Numbered from the stretch's first letter, positions 17,466 through 27,379 are shown. The stretch: DNA of 64,000 nucleotides from Roseateles toxinivorans (GCF_004362525.1 NZ_SNXS01000004.1:1-64000), one strand, 5' to 3'. The notes: a model not told the origin generated them from the sequence alone. Numbers and translations are program-made.

Positions 17466-18056
17466 TCAGCGCCGGCGCGTGCGCCCGCCGCTGCGCCAGT
17501 AGCGTATCAGCAGATAGGCGCCCAGCATGCCGCCCAAATGGGCGAAGTGGGCAATACCGGTGCTGCCGAAGATGCCCATCAGCAGCTCCAGCCCACCGAA
17601 GATGGCCACAAAGTATTTGGCCTTCATCGGAATCGGCGGGAACAGCGGCATGATGATGCGGTCCGGGAACAGCATGCCGAAGGACAGCAGCAGGCCGAAC
17701 AGCGCGCCCGAGGCACCCACGGTCGGTGCGCCCGAACCAATCAGAAAGGTGAACACCAGCTGGACAAGGGCCGCCGACAGGATGCTGGCACCCAGCATCT
17801 GCAGATAGCGCTTCTGGCCCCACAGCCGCTCCAGCTCCGAGCCGAACATCCACAGGCCCAGCATATTGAAGAACAGGTGCCAGGTGTCGCCATGCAGGAA
17901 GGCATAGGTGAACAGCTGCCAGGGGAAGAAGTTGCCGGTCATCAGCGGCCACAGCTCGAACCAGCCGGCGAGACCGAAGGGCAGCAGCTTGAACAGGCAG
18001 AACAGGCCGACGCAGATCAGCATCAAGGCCTTGGTCACAGGGGGCAAATGGGGCAT
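17466..18056 (-). CDS. Rhomboid-family intramembrane serine protease
   Basis: A 196-residue membrane protein with about six helices. The catalytic serine lies in GASGALFG (Ser116) and the partner histidine in GIAHFAHLGG (His173). The loop-1 WHLFFNMLGLWMFG block with its conserved HxxxN is also present. It would cleave transmembrane helices of other membrane proteins in the inner membrane. The start at 18056 gives the normal N-terminus; a longer frame runs back through the tRNA-Leu gene and is spurious. It converges on the epimerase-like gene, whose stop is seven bases away. Confidence 0.93.
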   Translation of the reverse strand: MPHLPPVTKALMLICVGLFCLFKLLPFGLAGWFELWPLMTGNFFPWQLFTYAFLHGDTWHLFFNMLGLWMFGSELERLWGQKRYLQMLGASILSAALVQLVFTFLIGSGAPTVGASGALFGLLLSFGMLFPDRIIMPLFPPIPMKAKYFVAIFGGLELLMGIFGSTGIAHFAHLGGMLGAYLLIRYWRSGGRTRRR

Positions 18057-18181
18057 GGATCTCGACTCGGTTGGGGCCGCTTCGGGCCACCGAGCAGCGA
18101 ACGCTGAGTGTATGCGGTGAATTGATGGCGACGAGAACTCGTCGGCCGGGTCACGCAGCAGCAGGCTTGCATCGCGCTGTC

Positions 18182-18266
18182 TGGTGCCCGGGGCCGGACT
18201 CGAACCGGCACACCTTGCGGCGGGGGATTTTGAGTCCCCTGCGTCTACCGATTTCGCCACCCGGGC
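18182..18266 (-). tRNA. tRNA-Leu (anticodon CAA)
   Basis: An 85-base cloverleaf on the minus strand with the CCA end encoded. The acceptor stem GCCCGGG pairs with CCCGGGC, the discriminator is A, the anticodon stem GGGGA/TCCCC carries the loop CTCAAAA (anticodon CAA), and a class II variable arm and the T-loop GTTCGAGTC are present. A CATAAT hexamer at 18301-18306 on the same strand is a plausible -10 box. Confidence 0.95.
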
Positions 18267-18397
18267 CAGGGCGCGAAGCAGTGCGCTACGTGAGCCGCGG
18301 ATTATGCCATGCAAAAAGCCCTGCGCCGGCCGCGCCTTGCCATGGGCCGGCGGCAAGGCGCCAGCGAGGCTGCGACAATGCGGCGCAGGAGACCCGC

Positions 18398-19309
18398 ATG
18401 ACCGCTACAAAGTACCTCACGCTCGAGGATGTGATCGGCAACACGCCGCTGGTGCAACTGATGCGCACGCCCGGTGCCGACAATGCCCGCCGCGGCAATG
18501 TGATCCTGGCCAAGCTGGAGGGCAACAACCCGGCCGGCTCGGTCAAGGACAGGCCGGCCATCAGCATGATCCGCCGCGCCGAGGAGCGGGGCGACATCAA
18601 GCCGGGTGACACCCTGATCGAGGCGACCTCGGGCAACACCGGCATCGCCCTGGCCATGGCTGCCGCGATCCGTGGCTACCGCATGGTGCTGATCATGCCG
18701 GAGGACCTGTCGATCGAGCGGGCCCAGACGATGAAGGCCTTCGGTGCCGAGCTGATACTGACGCCGCGTTCGGGTGGCATGGAATACGCCCGCGACCTGG
18801 CCGAGAAGATGCAGAACGACGGCAAGGGCAGGGTGCTGGACCAGTTCGCCAATGCCGACAACCCGCGCATCCACTACGAGACCACCGGCCCGGAGATCTG
18901 GCGCGACACCGGCGGTCGCATCACCCACTTCGTCAGCGCCATGGGCACCACCGGCACCATCACCGGTACCTCGCAGTTCCTGAAGGAGCAGAACCCCGGC
19001 GTGCGCATCATCGGCGCGCAGCCGATGGAAGGCTCGCGCATTCCCGGCATACGCAAATGGCCCGAGGCCTATCTGCCCAAGATCTACAAGCCCTCTGCCG
19101 TCGATGAAATGGTCTATGTCAGCCAGACCGATGCCGAGGACATGGCGCGCCGCCTCGCCCGCGAGGAGGGGCTGTTCGGCGGCATCTCGGCCGCAGGCGC
19201 CTGCTGGGTGGCATTGCAGATTGCCCGCCATGTCGAGAACGCGACCATTGTGTTCGTCGTCTGCGACCGGGGTGACCGGTACCTTTCGACGGGCGTGTTT
19301 CCGGCATGA
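18398..19309 (+). CDS. cysM: Cysteine synthase B
   Basis: A 303-residue PLP enzyme that joins O-acetylserine with sulfide or thiosulfate to make cysteine or S-sulfocysteine. The PLP lysine is in NNPAGSVKDRPAI (Lys50), the substrate loop is EATSGNTGIALA, the phosphate clamp is SAMGTTGTITGTS, and GLFGGISAAGA is near the C-terminus. The GSRIPGIRKWP segment and the shorter length favour CysM over CysK. GCAGGAG precedes the ATG by seven bases. The stop overlaps the following NUDIX gene by four bases, and tusA follows that, so sulfur handling is a theme of this transcript. Confidence 0.93.
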   Translation: MTATKYLTLEDVIGNTPLVQLMRTPGADNARRGNVILAKLEGNNPAGSVKDRPAISMIRRAEERGDIKPGDTLIEATSGNTGIALAMAAAIRGYRMVLIMPEDLSIERAQTMKAFGAELILTPRSGGMEYARDLAEKMQNDGKGRVLDQFANADNPRIHYETTGPEIWRDTGGRITHFVSAMGTTGTITGTSQFLKEQNPGVRIIGAQPMEGSRIPGIRKWPEAYLPKIYKPSAVDEMVYVSQTDAEDMARRLAREEGLFGGISAAGACWVALQIARHVENATIVFVVCDRGDRYLSTGVFPA

Positions 19310-19839
19310 GTGGCTTCAAATTCTGCCCGCAGTGCGCCACCGAGCTGGCGCTGGTCACGCTGATTGAGGACGGCGGGCCGACCGAGCGGCTGCGCTGTAC
19401 CGCCTGCGACTTCACCCACTGGAACAACCCGACGCCGGTGCTGGCCGCCATCGTCCAGTGCATGGATAGAGAGGGCCAGGTCTTGCTGGCGCGCAACGCC
19501 GCCTGGCCGGGCCGCAACTTCGCGCTGATCACCGGCTTCATGGAGGCCGGCGAGACGCCCGAGCAGGGCATTGCCCGAGAGGTCAAGGAAGAGACTTCGC
19601 TGGATGCAGGCGCGATCACGCTGATCGGCGTCTATGACTTCCAGCGCATGAACCAGGTCATCATTGCCTACCACGTCGAGGCCACTGGCGAGATTGCGCT
19701 GTCGCCCGAACTGGCCGAGTACAAGCTGTTCACGCCGGACAAGGTCTTGTGCTGGCCCAGCAGCACCGGGCTGGCGCTGGCCAAGTGGGTGACGTCGCTG
19801 GGGCATGAGCCGCAGTGGCGCGAATTGGCCAAGCTTTAG
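19306..19839 (+). CDS. NUDIX hydrolase with N-terminal zinc ribbon
   Basis: A 177-residue hydrolase. Four cysteines (CPQC at about 7-10 and CTAC near 36-39) form a zinc ribbon. The Nudix box is GFMEAGETPEQGIAREVKEE followed by TSLDAG, with the catalytic REVKEE helix intact. The layout resembles the C-terminal half of NADH pyrophosphatase NudC but lacks its N-terminal domain and its SQPWPFPxS motif, so NADH is not assured as substrate. It overlaps cysM by four bases and probably shares its transcript. Confidence 0.9.
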   Translation: MSGFKFCPQCATELALVTLIEDGGPTERLRCTACDFTHWNNPTPVLAAIVQCMDREGQVLLARNAAWPGRNFALITGFMEAGETPEQGIAREVKEETSLDAGAITLIGVYDFQRMNQVIIAYHVEATGEIALSPELAEYKLFTPDKVLCWPSSTGLALAKWVTSLGHEPQWRELAKL

Positions 19840-19865
19840 AATCGCCGCAAGCTACTTGAGACCCC

Positions 19866-20093
19866 ATGGACGCCAACAAAGAACTCGACACCCGCGGACT
19901 GAACTGCCCGCTGCCCATACTGAAGGCCAAGAAGGCCCTGGCCGAGATGGAGTCGGGCCAGTTGCTGAGGGTCGTAGCCACCGATCCCGGCTCTATGCGC
20001 GACTTCCAGGCCTTTGCCCGCCAGACCGGCAATGAGCTGGTCGAGCAGAAGGCCCAGGCCGACGAATTCATCCATGTGCTGCGCCGTCGCTGA
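19866..20093 (+). CDS. tusA: TusA-family sulfurtransferase
   Basis: A 75-residue protein with the family signature LDTRGLNCPLPILKAKKAL. The cysteine in the CPxP motif (Cys14) is the persulfide carrier. The second half ends with a short beta strand EFIHVLRRR, as usual. TusA proteins pass sulfur for tRNA thiolation, molybdenum cofactor or other sulfur transfer. It lies 26 bases after the NUDIX gene and ends just before a strong terminator. It may be a general TusA-like carrier, not the tRNA-specific one. Confidence 0.92.
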   Translation: MDANKELDTRGLNCPLPILKAKKALAEMESGQLLRVVATDPGSMRDFQAFARQTGNELVEQKAQADEFIHVLRRR

Positions 20094-20110
20094 AGCACGC
20101 TGAACCATGA

Positions 20111-20137
20111 AAAAGGCCGTGCACTGCACGGCCTTTT
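20111..20137. terminator. Bidirectional terminator between tusA and galU
   Basis: A 12-bp perfect stem (AAAAGGCCGTGC with GCACGGCCTTTT) and an ACT loop, flanked by A- and T-runs. It lies 17 bases after the tusA stop and 18 bases from the galU stop, so it can end both convergent transcripts. Confidence 0.9.
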
Positions 20138-20154
20138 CGCTGGGCTTTGAATTC

Positions 20155-21021
20155 CTAGATTTCCACGCCCCGCAGATACTCACGAAAACCCGCACCCAGC
20201 TCCGGATGGGCCAGGGCCAGTTCGACATTGGCCTCCAGAAAGCCTTCCTTGCTGCCGCAGTCGTAGCGCTTGCCCTCGTAGCTGTAGGCAAACACCTTCT
20301 CGCGGCGCAGCAGGCCGGCAATGCCGTCGGTCAGCTGGATCTCACCGCCGACGCCTCGCGGCTGGTTGGCGATCTCATGGAAAACCCCGGGCGTCAGGAT
20401 GTAGCGGCCGGCCACACCCAGCCGTGAGGGAGCCACGGCGGGATCGGGCTTCTCGACAATCCGGCTGACGTCCATCAATCTTTCGTTGATGGGCGTGCCG
20501 GCGACGATGCCGTAGCGGCGCGTGTGCTCGGCCGGCACTTCCTGCACCGCCAGTATCGACACCCGCCATTCCGCGAATTGCTCGACCATCTGCTGTAGCA
20601 CCGGCGGGTTGCCGACCATCAGGTCATCGGCCAGCAGCACGGCAAAGGGCTCCTTGCCGACCAGGCGCTCGGCGCAGAGCACCGCATGTCCGAGGCCCAG
20701 CGCGCGGGGCTGGCGCACATAGACGCACTCCATGTCATCGGGCTTGACGCCGCGCACCACTTCGAGCAGCGCCTCCTTACCCGCCTGTTCGAGGGCTAGC
20801 TCCAGCTCGAAGGTCGTGTCAAAGTGGTCTTCAATCGGTCGCTTGTGGCGGCCGGTGACGAAAATCATTTCGCGGATGCCGGCCGCATAGGCCTCCTCGA
20901 CCGCGTACTGGATCAAGGGTTTGTCCACCACCGGCAGCATTTCCTTGGGCTGGGCCTTGGTGGCCGGGAGGAAACGGGTGCCAAGTCCGGCAACAGGAAA
21001 AATGGCTTTGGTCACAATCAT
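20155..21021 (-). CDS. galU: UTP--glucose-1-phosphate uridylyltransferase
   Basis: A 288-residue nucleotidyltransferase that makes UDP-glucose for envelope polysaccharides and trehalose-type products. The N-terminal [20 protein letters not shown] carries the nucleotide-binding glycine loop and catalytic Lys. [43 protein letters not shown] and [19 protein letters not shown] complete the family set. Length and all motifs are normal. It is divergent from the degenerate hydroxyacid dehydrogenase gene. Confidence 0.97.
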   Translation of the reverse strand: MIVTKAIFPVAGLGTRFLPATKAQPKEMLPVVDKPLIQYAVEEAYAAGIREMIFVTGRHKRPIEDHFDTTFELELALEQAGKEALLEVVRGVKPDDMECVYVRQPRALGLGHAVLCAERLVGKEPFAVLLADDLMVGNPPVLQQMVEQFAEWRVSILAVQEVPAEHTRRYGIVAGTPINERLMDVSRIVEKPDPAVAPSRLGVAGRYILTPGVFHEIANQPRGVGGEIQLTDGIAGLLRREKVFAYSYEGKRYDCGSKEGFLEANVELALAHPELGAGFREYLRGVEI

Positions 21022-21099
21022 GTCGGTGAGCGCTCCTGAGGGTATGGGCGCATTGTTGCATGGCGCCGTGACTGTTCAAATGATTGAAAAGTACCCGCC

Positions 21100-22062
21100 A
21101 TGAGCGTGCTGATCGTAGAACCGATGGAAGTGGAGGTCATGCAATGGCTTGCAGACCGCCATGCGGTTCAGTACGCCCCGGAATTGGTACGTCAGCCGCT
21201 GGCCTTGCGCGAGGAGCTTCACCATGCCCGGGCGCTGATACTGCCGGCCTCGGTGGCGGTCGATGCGGCCCTGCTGCGTGCGGCGCCGCGTCTGCGCGTG
21301 CTGGGCCGCATGAGCGCCGGCATCGAGAACATAGACACCAAGGCCTGCGAAATGGCCCATGTGCAGGTGGTGCGCAGCACCTCGGCCTCCGCTGCGGCCG
21401 AGGCCGAGTTCGTGGTTGGCGCGCTGCTGGCGATGCTGCGCCGCGTGCCGGTGGTCGGCTCGGACGGTCTGATGGTCGGTCGCGAGCTGGGTTGCGCGAC
21501 CATAGGTCTGGTCGGCATGACGCCGGCGGCCCGCCTGCTGGCCCAGCTGCTGCCGGTGTTCGGCACCCAGGTGGTGGGCTATGACCCGGCCCTGCACATC
21601 AGCGATCCGCTGTGGGCCCGCTGGGGCATTGCACCCCTGCCGCTGCGCGCCTTGATGGAGCAGGCCGATGGCGTCAGCGTGCAGCTGGCCTACTTTCTGC
21701 GCTACCGAGGGCTGATGGGGGACCGGGTGCTGAGCTTTTGCAAGCCCAGCCAGGTGCTGGTCAGCATCTCCCACTCGGCGCTGTTCGATGACATTGCCCT
21801 GGCCCAGGCGCTGAACAGCGGCCGCATGGCCGCCGTGTGGCTGGACAGCCTGGAGCCCGGCCTGCTGGACCCGGGCCGGCCGCTGTACGGCGTGAGTTCG
21901 CTGCAGATCACGCCCCGGGTGGCCAGCACCACCCGCGAGGCGCGCACCCGCGCCGCCTGGGCGGTGGCGCGGCGCATCGACGACCTGCTCAACACGCCGG
22001 CCGAGCCCAGCGAGGACTTCAGGGCGACGTTTCCAGACGAGCTGCCTGATCCTTCAGTCTAG
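21100..22062 (+). CDS. D-2-hydroxyacid dehydrogenase-like protein, catalytic residues lost
   Basis: A 320-residue protein with the overall D-3-phosphoglycerate-dehydrogenase layout: [17 protein letters not shown] in the substrate domain, a Rossmann domain at about 130-260, and a return segment. The active site has decayed. The usual NxARGxxVDE reads [10 protein letters not shown], so the Arg is gone, and the catalytic His of PHxxxxT is Arg in [11 protein letters not shown]. The dinucleotide loop reads [12 protein letters not shown], with threonine and proline inside the glycine motif. The frame is long and intact, so it is not an obvious pseudogene. It overlaps the 3' end of valS by 44 bases. 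A non-catalytic role is likely but unknown. Confidence 0.8.
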   Translation: MSVLIVEPMEVEVMQWLADRHAVQYAPELVRQPLALREELHHARALILPASVAVDAALLRAAPRLRVLGRMSAGIENIDTKACEMAHVQVVRSTSASAAAEAEFVVGALLAMLRRVPVVGSDGLMVGRELGCATIGLVGMTPAARLLAQLLPVFGTQVVGYDPALHISDPLWARWGIAPLPLRALMEQADGVSVQLAYFLRYRGLMGDRVLSFCKPSQVLVSISHSALFDDIALAQALNSGRMAAVWLDSLEPGLLDPGRPLYGVSSLQITPRVASTTREARTRAAWAVARRIDDLLNTPAEPSEDFRATFPDELPDPSV

Positions 22063-24853
22063 CCACCGTCGCGCTGAACTCGGCCATGCGGGCCCGCTCC
22101 TGCTCGACGACGGCCGCCGGCGCGCGGGCCACAAAGCTCTCGTTGGCGAGCTTGGCCGTGGTCTTGACGATCTCGCCCTCGAGGCGGCTGATCTCCTTGC
22201 CCAGGCGGGCCAGCTCCGCCGCGATGTCGATCTGCACATGCAGGGCCAGTCGTGCCTCACCCTCGACGATCACCGGGGAATGGCCGGTGGCGGCCGCAAA
22301 TGAGGCGTCATCGGCGAACTGCTGCACCTCGCTGAGCTTGGCCAGGGCCTTCAGCAGCGGGGCGGCCTGCTCGATGAAGGTGGCGTCTCCCGCGGTCAGC
22401 AGCGGCACGCGCTCGGCTGGTGACAGGCTCATCTCGCTGCGCAGGCTGCGGCAGCTGCCGACCATGGCCTTCAGGCGAGCCACCCAGGCATCGGCAGCCG
22501 GATCGATCTTCTCCAGCTGGGCCTTGGGGTAGGGCGCGGTGACAATGCAGGCATCCGAGCCGGCGGCCTTGCGGCCGGCGACCACGGCCACTGTCTGCCA
22601 CAGCTCTTCGGTGATGAAGGGGGTGACCGGGTGCAGCAGACGCAGCGTGGTTTCCAGCACGCGTATCAGCGTGCGGCGGGTGGCGCGTTGCTGCGCCTCC
22701 GTGCCGTTCTGGATCTGCACCTTGGCGATTTCGAGATACCAGTCGCAGTATTCGTCCCAGACGAACTGATAGATGGCGCTGGCCACATTGTCGAGCCGGT
22801 ACTCATCGAAGCCCTGGGCCACGGCCGCCTCGACGCGTTGCAGCTCACCGCTGATCCAGCGGTCGGCAGGGCTGAAGCTGAGGTAGCCATGGAACTCGGC
22901 ACCCGGGGCGCACTGCTCCTTGGTGTGCTCCTCCAGCCCGCAGTCCTTGCCCTCGCAGTTCATCAGCACGAAGCGGGTGGCGTTCCACAGCTTGTTGCAG
23001 AAATTGCGATAGCCCTCGCAGCGCTTGCTGTCGAAGTTGACGCTGCGGCCCAGTGTGGCCATGGCCGCAAAGGTGAAGCGCAGCGCGTCGGCACCGTAGC
23101 CGGGAATGCCCTCGGGGAACTCCTTCTCGGTGGCCTTGCGCACCTTGGGTGCGTTCTCGGGCTTGCGCAGGCCCTGGCTGCGCTTGTCCAAAAGAGGGGC
23201 CAGCTCGATGCCGTCGATCAGGTCCACCGGGTCCAGCACATTGCCTTCGCTCTTGCTCATCTTCTTGCCCTGCGCATCGAGCACCAGGCCGTGGATGTAG
23301 ACATGCTTGAACGGCACCTTGCCGGTGAAATGCTTGGTCATCATGATCATCCGGGCAACCCAGAAGAAGATGATGTCGTAGCCGGTCACCAGCACGGAGG
23401 AGGGCAGGAACAGGTCCTGCTCGACCGTCTTCTCGGGCCAGCCCAGCGTCGAGAAGGGCACCATGGCGGACGAGAACCAGGTGTCCAGCACGTCCTCGTC
23501 GCGGGTCAGTGTCTTGCCCGGGGCCTTGGCCTGTGCTTCTGCCTCGGTCCTGGCGACATAGACCTTGCCATCTTCGTCGTACCAGGCCGGGATCTGATGG
23601 CCCCACCAGAGCTGGCGCGAGATGCACCAGTCCTGGATGTTCTTCATCCACTGGTTGTAGGTGTTGACCCAGTTCTCGGGCACGAACTTGACCTCGCCCG
23701 AGGCGACGACCTCGATCGCCTCTTCGGCAATCGACTTGCCATTGGCACCGGCCTTGGACACGGCGACAAACCACTGGTCGGTCAGCATCGGCTCTATCAC
23801 CTGGCCGGTGCGGGCGCAGCGCGGCACCATCAGCTTGTGCTTCTTGACCTCGACCAGCAGGCCTTCCTCTTCCAGCTGCGCAACGATCTTCTTGCGCGCG
23901 ACGAAGCGGTCCAGGCCGCGATAGGCCTCGGGTGCCTCGTCATTGACCTTGGCTTCCAGGGTGAAGATGGTCAGCATCGGCAGGCTGTGGCGCAGACCGA
24001 CCTGATAGTCGTTCTGGTCGTGCGCCGGCGTGACCTTGACCACGCCGGTGCCGAAGGCCTTGTCCACATAGTCGTCGGCGATCACCGGCACCAGGCGGCC
24101 GGTGATGGGCAGGCGAACCTGCTTGCCGATCAGGTGGGTGTAGCGCTCGTCTTCCGGGTGGACCATCACCGCCGTGTCGCCCAGCATGGTCTCGGGGCGG
24201 GTGGTGGCCACGACCAGCGATTCCGTGCCCTCGGCCATCGGATAGCGGATATGCCAGAGCGACCCGTCTTCCTCCTCGCTCTCGACCTCGAGGTCGGACA
24301 CAGCGGACTTCAGGATGGGGTCCCAGCTCACCAGGCGCTTGCCGCGGTAGATCAGGCCTTCGTCGAAGAGCTTGACGAAGGTGTCGGTGACCACGGACGA
24401 GAGCTTGTCGTCCATGGTGAAGTACTCATGCTCCCAGCTCACCGAATCGCCCATGCGGCGCATCTGGCCGGTGATGGTGTTGCCGCTCTGCTGCTTCCAT
24501 TCCCAGACGCGGGCAACAAAATTCTTGCGGCCCAGCTCGTGGCGGTTCTGCCCCTGCTCCTGCAGCTGGCGCTCGACGACGATCTGGGTGGCAATACCCG
24601 CATGGTCGGTGCCCGGCACCCACAGCGTGTTGTCGCCCAGCATCCGGTGATAGCGCGTCAGCGAGTCCATGATGGTCTGGTTGAACGCATGGCCCATGTG
24701 CAAGGTGCCCGTCACATTGGGCGGCGGCAGCTGGATGCAGAACGAGGGCTTGGCCGCGTCCAGCGTCGGCTTGTACAGACCACGCTGCTCCCATAGCGGG
24801 CCCCAATGGGCTTCCAGGGCGGCGGGCTCAAAGGATTTGGCGAGTTCGGTCAT
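22019..24853 (-). CDS. valS: Valyl-tRNA synthetase
   Basis: A 944-residue class I aminoacyl-tRNA synthetase charging tRNA-Val. The HIGH-type motif is in [17 protein letters not shown] (about 45-60), the editing domain spans roughly 200-340, KMSKS is in [14 protein letters not shown], and an anticodon-binding helical domain follows. A C-terminal coiled coil ([20 protein letters not shown]) is typical of ValS. The start at 24853 gives the usual [10 protein letters not shown]-terminus; the longer in-frame leader is not conserved in character. The 3' end overlaps the convergent gene at 21100 by 44 bases. Confidence 0.97.
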   Translation of the reverse strand: MTELAKSFEPAALEAHWGPLWEQRGLYKPTLDAAKPSFCIQLPPPNVTGTLHMGHAFNQTIMDSLTRYHRMLGDNTLWVPGTDHAGIATQIVVERQLQEQGQNRHELGRKNFVARVWEWKQQSGNTITGQMRRMGDSVSWEHEYFTMDDKLSSVVTDTFVKLFDEGLIYRGKRLVSWDPILKSAVSDLEVESEEEDGSLWHIRYPMAEGTESLVVATTRPETMLGDTAVMVHPEDERYTHLIGKQVRLPITGRLVPVIADDYVDKAFGTGVVKVTPAHDQNDYQVGLRHSLPMLTIFTLEAKVNDEAPEAYRGLDRFVARKKIVAQLEEEGLLVEVKKHKLMVPRCARTGQVIEPMLTDQWFVAVSKAGANGKSIAEEAIEVVASGEVKFVPENWVNTYNQWMKNIQDWCISRQLWWGHQIPAWYDEDGKVYVARTEAEAQAKAPGKTLTRDEDVLDTWFSSAMVPFSTLGWPEKTVEQDLFLPSSVLVTGYDIIFFWVARMIMMTKHFTGKVPFKHVYIHGLVLDAQGKKMSKSEGNVLDPVDLIDGIELAPLLDKRSQGLRKPENAPKVRKATEKEFPEGIPGYGADALRFTFAAMATLGRSVNFDSKRCEGYRNFCNKLWNATRFVLMNCEGKDCGLEEHTKEQCAPGAEFHGYLSFSPADRWISGELQRVEAAVAQGFDEYRLDNVASAIYQFVWDEYCDWYLEIAKVQIQNGTEAQQRATRRTLIRVLETTLRLLHPVTPFITEELWQTVAVVAGRKAAGSDACIVTAPYPKAQLEKIDPAADAWVARLKAMVGSCRSLRSEMSLSPAERVPLLTAGDATFIEQAAPLLKALAKLSEVQQFADDASFAAATGHSPVIVEGEARLALHVQIDIAAELARLGKEISRLEGEIVKTTAKLANESFVARAPAAVVEQERARMAEFSATVARLKDQAARLETSP

Positions 24854-25071
24854 AAGAAGCAGTGGCAGAGGGGGCTGGACAGCACCCTTGGAGCAAACGG
24901 GGACTCGATTGTAGGTGGTGCCTGCCGATGGATGACGCAGCCAAGGATCCGCGGCGCAGCACCCTGCCAGCCGGTGCCGATACAAAACGAAACCCGGCGA
25001 TACCGCGGCGAGATGCTTCGCGGGCGGCTCGCTTCCATCATCGAGTCCTCCACAAACCAATGAGGATTTTC

Positions 25072-25497
25072 ATGATGTTCTTCCACCGTTTCGGCCGTCA
25101 CCACCACGATCACGGCCGCCACCACCATGCCCACCATGGATTCTCCAAGGGCTGGGGCGGCGACTTTGTGGTGGACCGGCTGATGGCCAAGGCCAGCCGT
25201 CGTCTGGATCTGAATCCGGCCCAGCAGTTGGCACTGCGCCAGCTGCTGGAGTTGCTGCAGCAGCAGCGCGAGGCGCTGAAGGGCGGTTCGGCGCGCCAGG
25301 AGCTGGCCGATCTGCTGAGCGGGGCCAGCTTCGACCGCGCAGCCGCGCAAAGCTTGTGGGATGACCGCCTGCAGACGCTGCGCGATGGCGGCCCGGCGCT
25401 GATCGCGGCCGTCGCCGACTTCTTCGACGCACTCGATGCCGACCAGCAGCAGCTGCTGCGCTTCATGATCAGGCCGCGGCGTTTCGGCATGTGCTGA
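25072..25497 (+). CDS. Histidine-rich CpxP/Spy-like small protein
   Basis: A 141-residue protein. Its first 22 residues hold ten histidines (RHHHDHGRHHHAHHG), and the rest is a helical hairpin-like region (NPAQQLALRQLLELLQQQ; DALDADQQQLLRFMI). The LxxxQ spacing recalls the LTxxQ motif of CpxP/Spy chaperones. Unlike those periplasmic proteins it has no visible signal peptide or hydrophobic N-terminus. GAGG six bases before the ATG at 25072 supports this start; an ATG at 25060 lacks such a site. It leads a probable operon with an OmpR-type regulator and a histidine kinase, as cpxP associates with cpxRA. Metal sensing is inference. Confidence 0.7.
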   Translation: MMFFHRFGRHHHDHGRHHHAHHGFSKGWGGDFVVDRLMAKASRRLDLNPAQQLALRQLLELLQQQREALKGGSARQELADLLSGASFDRAAAQSLWDDRLQTLRDGGPALIAAVADFFDALDADQQQLLRFMIRPRRFGMC

Positions 25498-25522
25498 TGG
25501 TCAGGGCAGAATCAGAACCACC

Positions 25523-26218
25523 ATGCCACGACTGCTGATGATTGACGACGACGAAGCGCTGGCCGGGCCGCTGACCCAGTACCTGGCCCGCTTCGATTTC
25601 GAGCTGCATGCCGCGCCCCGGCCCAGCCTGGGCCTGCAGCGCCTGGCCGCCGAACCGTTCGACGCCTTGATACTGGACGGCATGCTGCCCGAGATCGATG
25701 GCTTCGAGCTGTGCAAGCAGATACGCGCCGGCGCTGAAGGCACGCGCCACCTGCCCATCCTGATGCTCACAGCGCGTGGCGACCTGACCGACCGCGTGGT
25801 CGGCCTCGAGCTGGGGGCCGACGACTATCTGGCCAAACCGTTCGAGCCCCGCGAGCTGGCCGCGCGGCTGCAAAGCCTGCTGCGGCGCGCCCGCATGGCG
25901 CCCGGCCTGGCGGCGCCGGAGATGCGCTTCGACGGCCTGCGCATCGACACCGCGCGGCGCGAGGTCTGGGGCTGCGGCGGCAGCCTGCTGGAGCTGACCA
26001 GCACGGAGTACGAGCTGCTGGTGATTTTGGCCCGCGAACCGCGCCGGGTGTTCCACCGCGACGAGATCCTGAACCGTCTGCGCGGCCACGAGGCCTATCT
26101 GTACACCCGGGCGGTGGACATCCTGGTCAGCCGGCTGCGCAAGAAGCTGGCACCGCTGGATGCCCTGAAGACCCTGCGCAATGCCGGCTACTGCTTTGCA
26201 CTGGCGGCGCAGCCGTGA
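25523..26218 (+). CDS. OmpR/CpxR-family response regulator
   Basis: A 231-residue two-component regulator. The receiver domain has the acidic pocket MIDDDE, the phosphoacceptor Asp52 in ALILDGMLPEIDGF, the threonine switch LMLTARG and the lysine in DYLAKPFEP. The C-terminal winged helix (about 130-225) has ELTSTEYELLVILA and YTRAVDILVSRLRKKL. It lies 25 bases after the His-rich gene, and its TGA overlaps the kinase GTG, so it should act with that kinase. It probably autoregulates the operon. Confidence 0.93.
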   Translation: MPRLLMIDDDEALAGPLTQYLARFDFELHAAPRPSLGLQRLAAEPFDALILDGMLPEIDGFELCKQIRAGAEGTRHLPILMLTARGDLTDRVVGLELGADDYLAKPFEPRELAARLQSLLRRARMAPGLAAPEMRFDGLRIDTARREVWGCGGSLLELTSTEYELLVILAREPRRVFHRDEILNRLRGHEAYLYTRAVDILVSRLRKKLAPLDALKTLRNAGYCFALAAQP

Positions 26219-27324
26219 AGAACAGTAGGCCCTGTGAGGGACCCGATGTTGTCAAGCATGGCAAACACGAGGCCTTGAACCACTGGCGTGCCCACCACCG
26301 CAGCCGCTGGCGCATGCGCCAACGGATGCACCAGCGCTGGCATGAGCAGCACCGCCACTGGCGCCATCGCTTCAAGCATCTGGGAGCCCGCCTGGTGGCG
26401 GTTTTCCTCGTGCTGGCGCTGGCCAGCAGCGTGATCCTGTTCTCCGCCACCCACCAGCCCTATGGCTGGCTGTGGGGTGCTCCACTGCTGCTGATCGTCA
26501 CCGGCTTGGCCTTCGGCACGATACGGCACATGATCCGGCCGCTGCGTGCGCTGGCCGTCGGCGCCGAGGCCTTTGCGCGCGGGGATCTGTCGCATCGCAT
26601 CCGGCTGCGGCCGCACAGCGAGCTGGGCGAACTGGCCGAGCTGTTCAACCGCATGGCGGCCGACATCCAGGCCATGCTGGACGGCAAGCGCGCGCTGCTG
26701 CTGGCCATCAGCCACGAGCTGCGCAGCCCGCTGACGCGGGCGCGGCTGAATGCCGAACTGGTGGAGGAGGGGGCACCGCGACAGGCGCTGCTGCAGGACC
26801 TGGCCCTGATGCGCGATCTGATCACCGGCATCCTGGAAAGCGAACGCCTGGGCGCCGGCCACAGCGCGCTGGCGCTGCAAAGCTGCAGCCTGAACGCGCT
26901 GATCGCCGAGCTGGTGCAAAACCAGTTCAACGACGGAGATATCGAGCTGAACCTGGCGTCCGAACTGCCGGTAATGCAGCTGGATCGCCTGCGCATGCAG
27001 CTGCTGCTGCGCAACTTGATAGACAACGCGCTGCGCCACAACGATGCGGCTAGAGGGAAGGTGCGCATCAGCACGGCGATGGCGGAGCAGGGCGTTCGCC
27101 TCGCCGTTCGCGACTTCGGCCCGGGCGTGCCGGCCGAGGTGCTGCCCAAGCTGGGCGAGCCCTTCTACCGGCCCGACGAGGCCCGCACCCGCAGCAGCGG
27201 CGGCGTCGGCCTGGGGCTGAGCCTGTGCAAGCTGATTGCCAGCGCGCACGGGGCGACGCTGGTGTTGCGCAACGCCGACCCCGGCCTGGAGGCGGCAGTG
27301 ACGCTACCAGCGACCATCACATGA
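26215..27324 (+). CDS. CpxA-like sensor histidine kinase with His-rich cytoplasmic N-tail
   Basis: A 369-residue kinase. Residues about 15-55 form a basic tail with 11 histidines and 4 tryptophans. Two membrane helices follow (about 58-77 and 88-105) with only a ten-residue loop between them, then HAMP, HisKA with His167 in LLAISHELRSPL, and an ATPase domain (NLIDNALRH, DFGPGVP, GVGLGLSLCKL). There is no real periplasmic sensor domain. The basic N-terminus predicts that the histidine tail faces the cytoplasm. The GTG start overlaps the regulator stop (GTGA); internal ATGs at residues 34 or 38 would cut part of the tail. The signal is unknown; metal ions are plausible. Confidence 0.85.
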   Translation: MKNSRPCEGPDVVKHGKHEALNHWRAHHRSRWRMRQRMHQRWHEQHRHWRHRFKHLGARLVAVFLVLALASSVILFSATHQPYGWLWGAPLLLIVTGLAFGTIRHMIRPLRALAVGAEAFARGDLSHRIRLRPHSELGELAELFNRMAADIQAMLDGKRALLLAISHELRSPLTRARLNAELVEEGAPRQALLQDLALMRDLITGILESERLGAGHSALALQSCSLNALIAELVQNQFNDGDIELNLASELPVMQLDRLRMQLLLRNLIDNALRHNDAARGKVRISTAMAEQGVRLAVRDFGPGVPAEVLPKLGEPFYRPDEARTRSSGGVGLGLSLCKLIASAHGATLVLRNADPGLEAAVTLPATIT

Positions 27325-27335
27325 TCAGGTGCTCG

Positions 27336-27364
27336 CCCGCGTTTTGGCTGCGCCGAAACGCGGG
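27336..27364. other. Hairpin between the kinase gene and guaC
   Basis: A 9-bp perfect stem (CCCGCGTTT with AAACGCGGG) with an 11-base loop, between convergent stops at 27324 and 27380. No clear T-run follows on either strand. The left arm belongs to a short sequence that repeats the 3' end of guaC. Confidence 0.45.
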
Positions 27365-27379
27365 CAACGCGAACAGGCG

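Noticed and set aside
18057-18356. N-terminal extension of the rhomboid frame (RVAKSVDAGDSKSPAARC...)
   Set aside because: This is a translation of the tRNA-Leu gene on the same strand, a known artefact; the protein starts at 18056.
22631-24796. 721-codon frame antisense to valS
   Set aside because: No recognisable domain; valS is complete with all motifs on the other strand.
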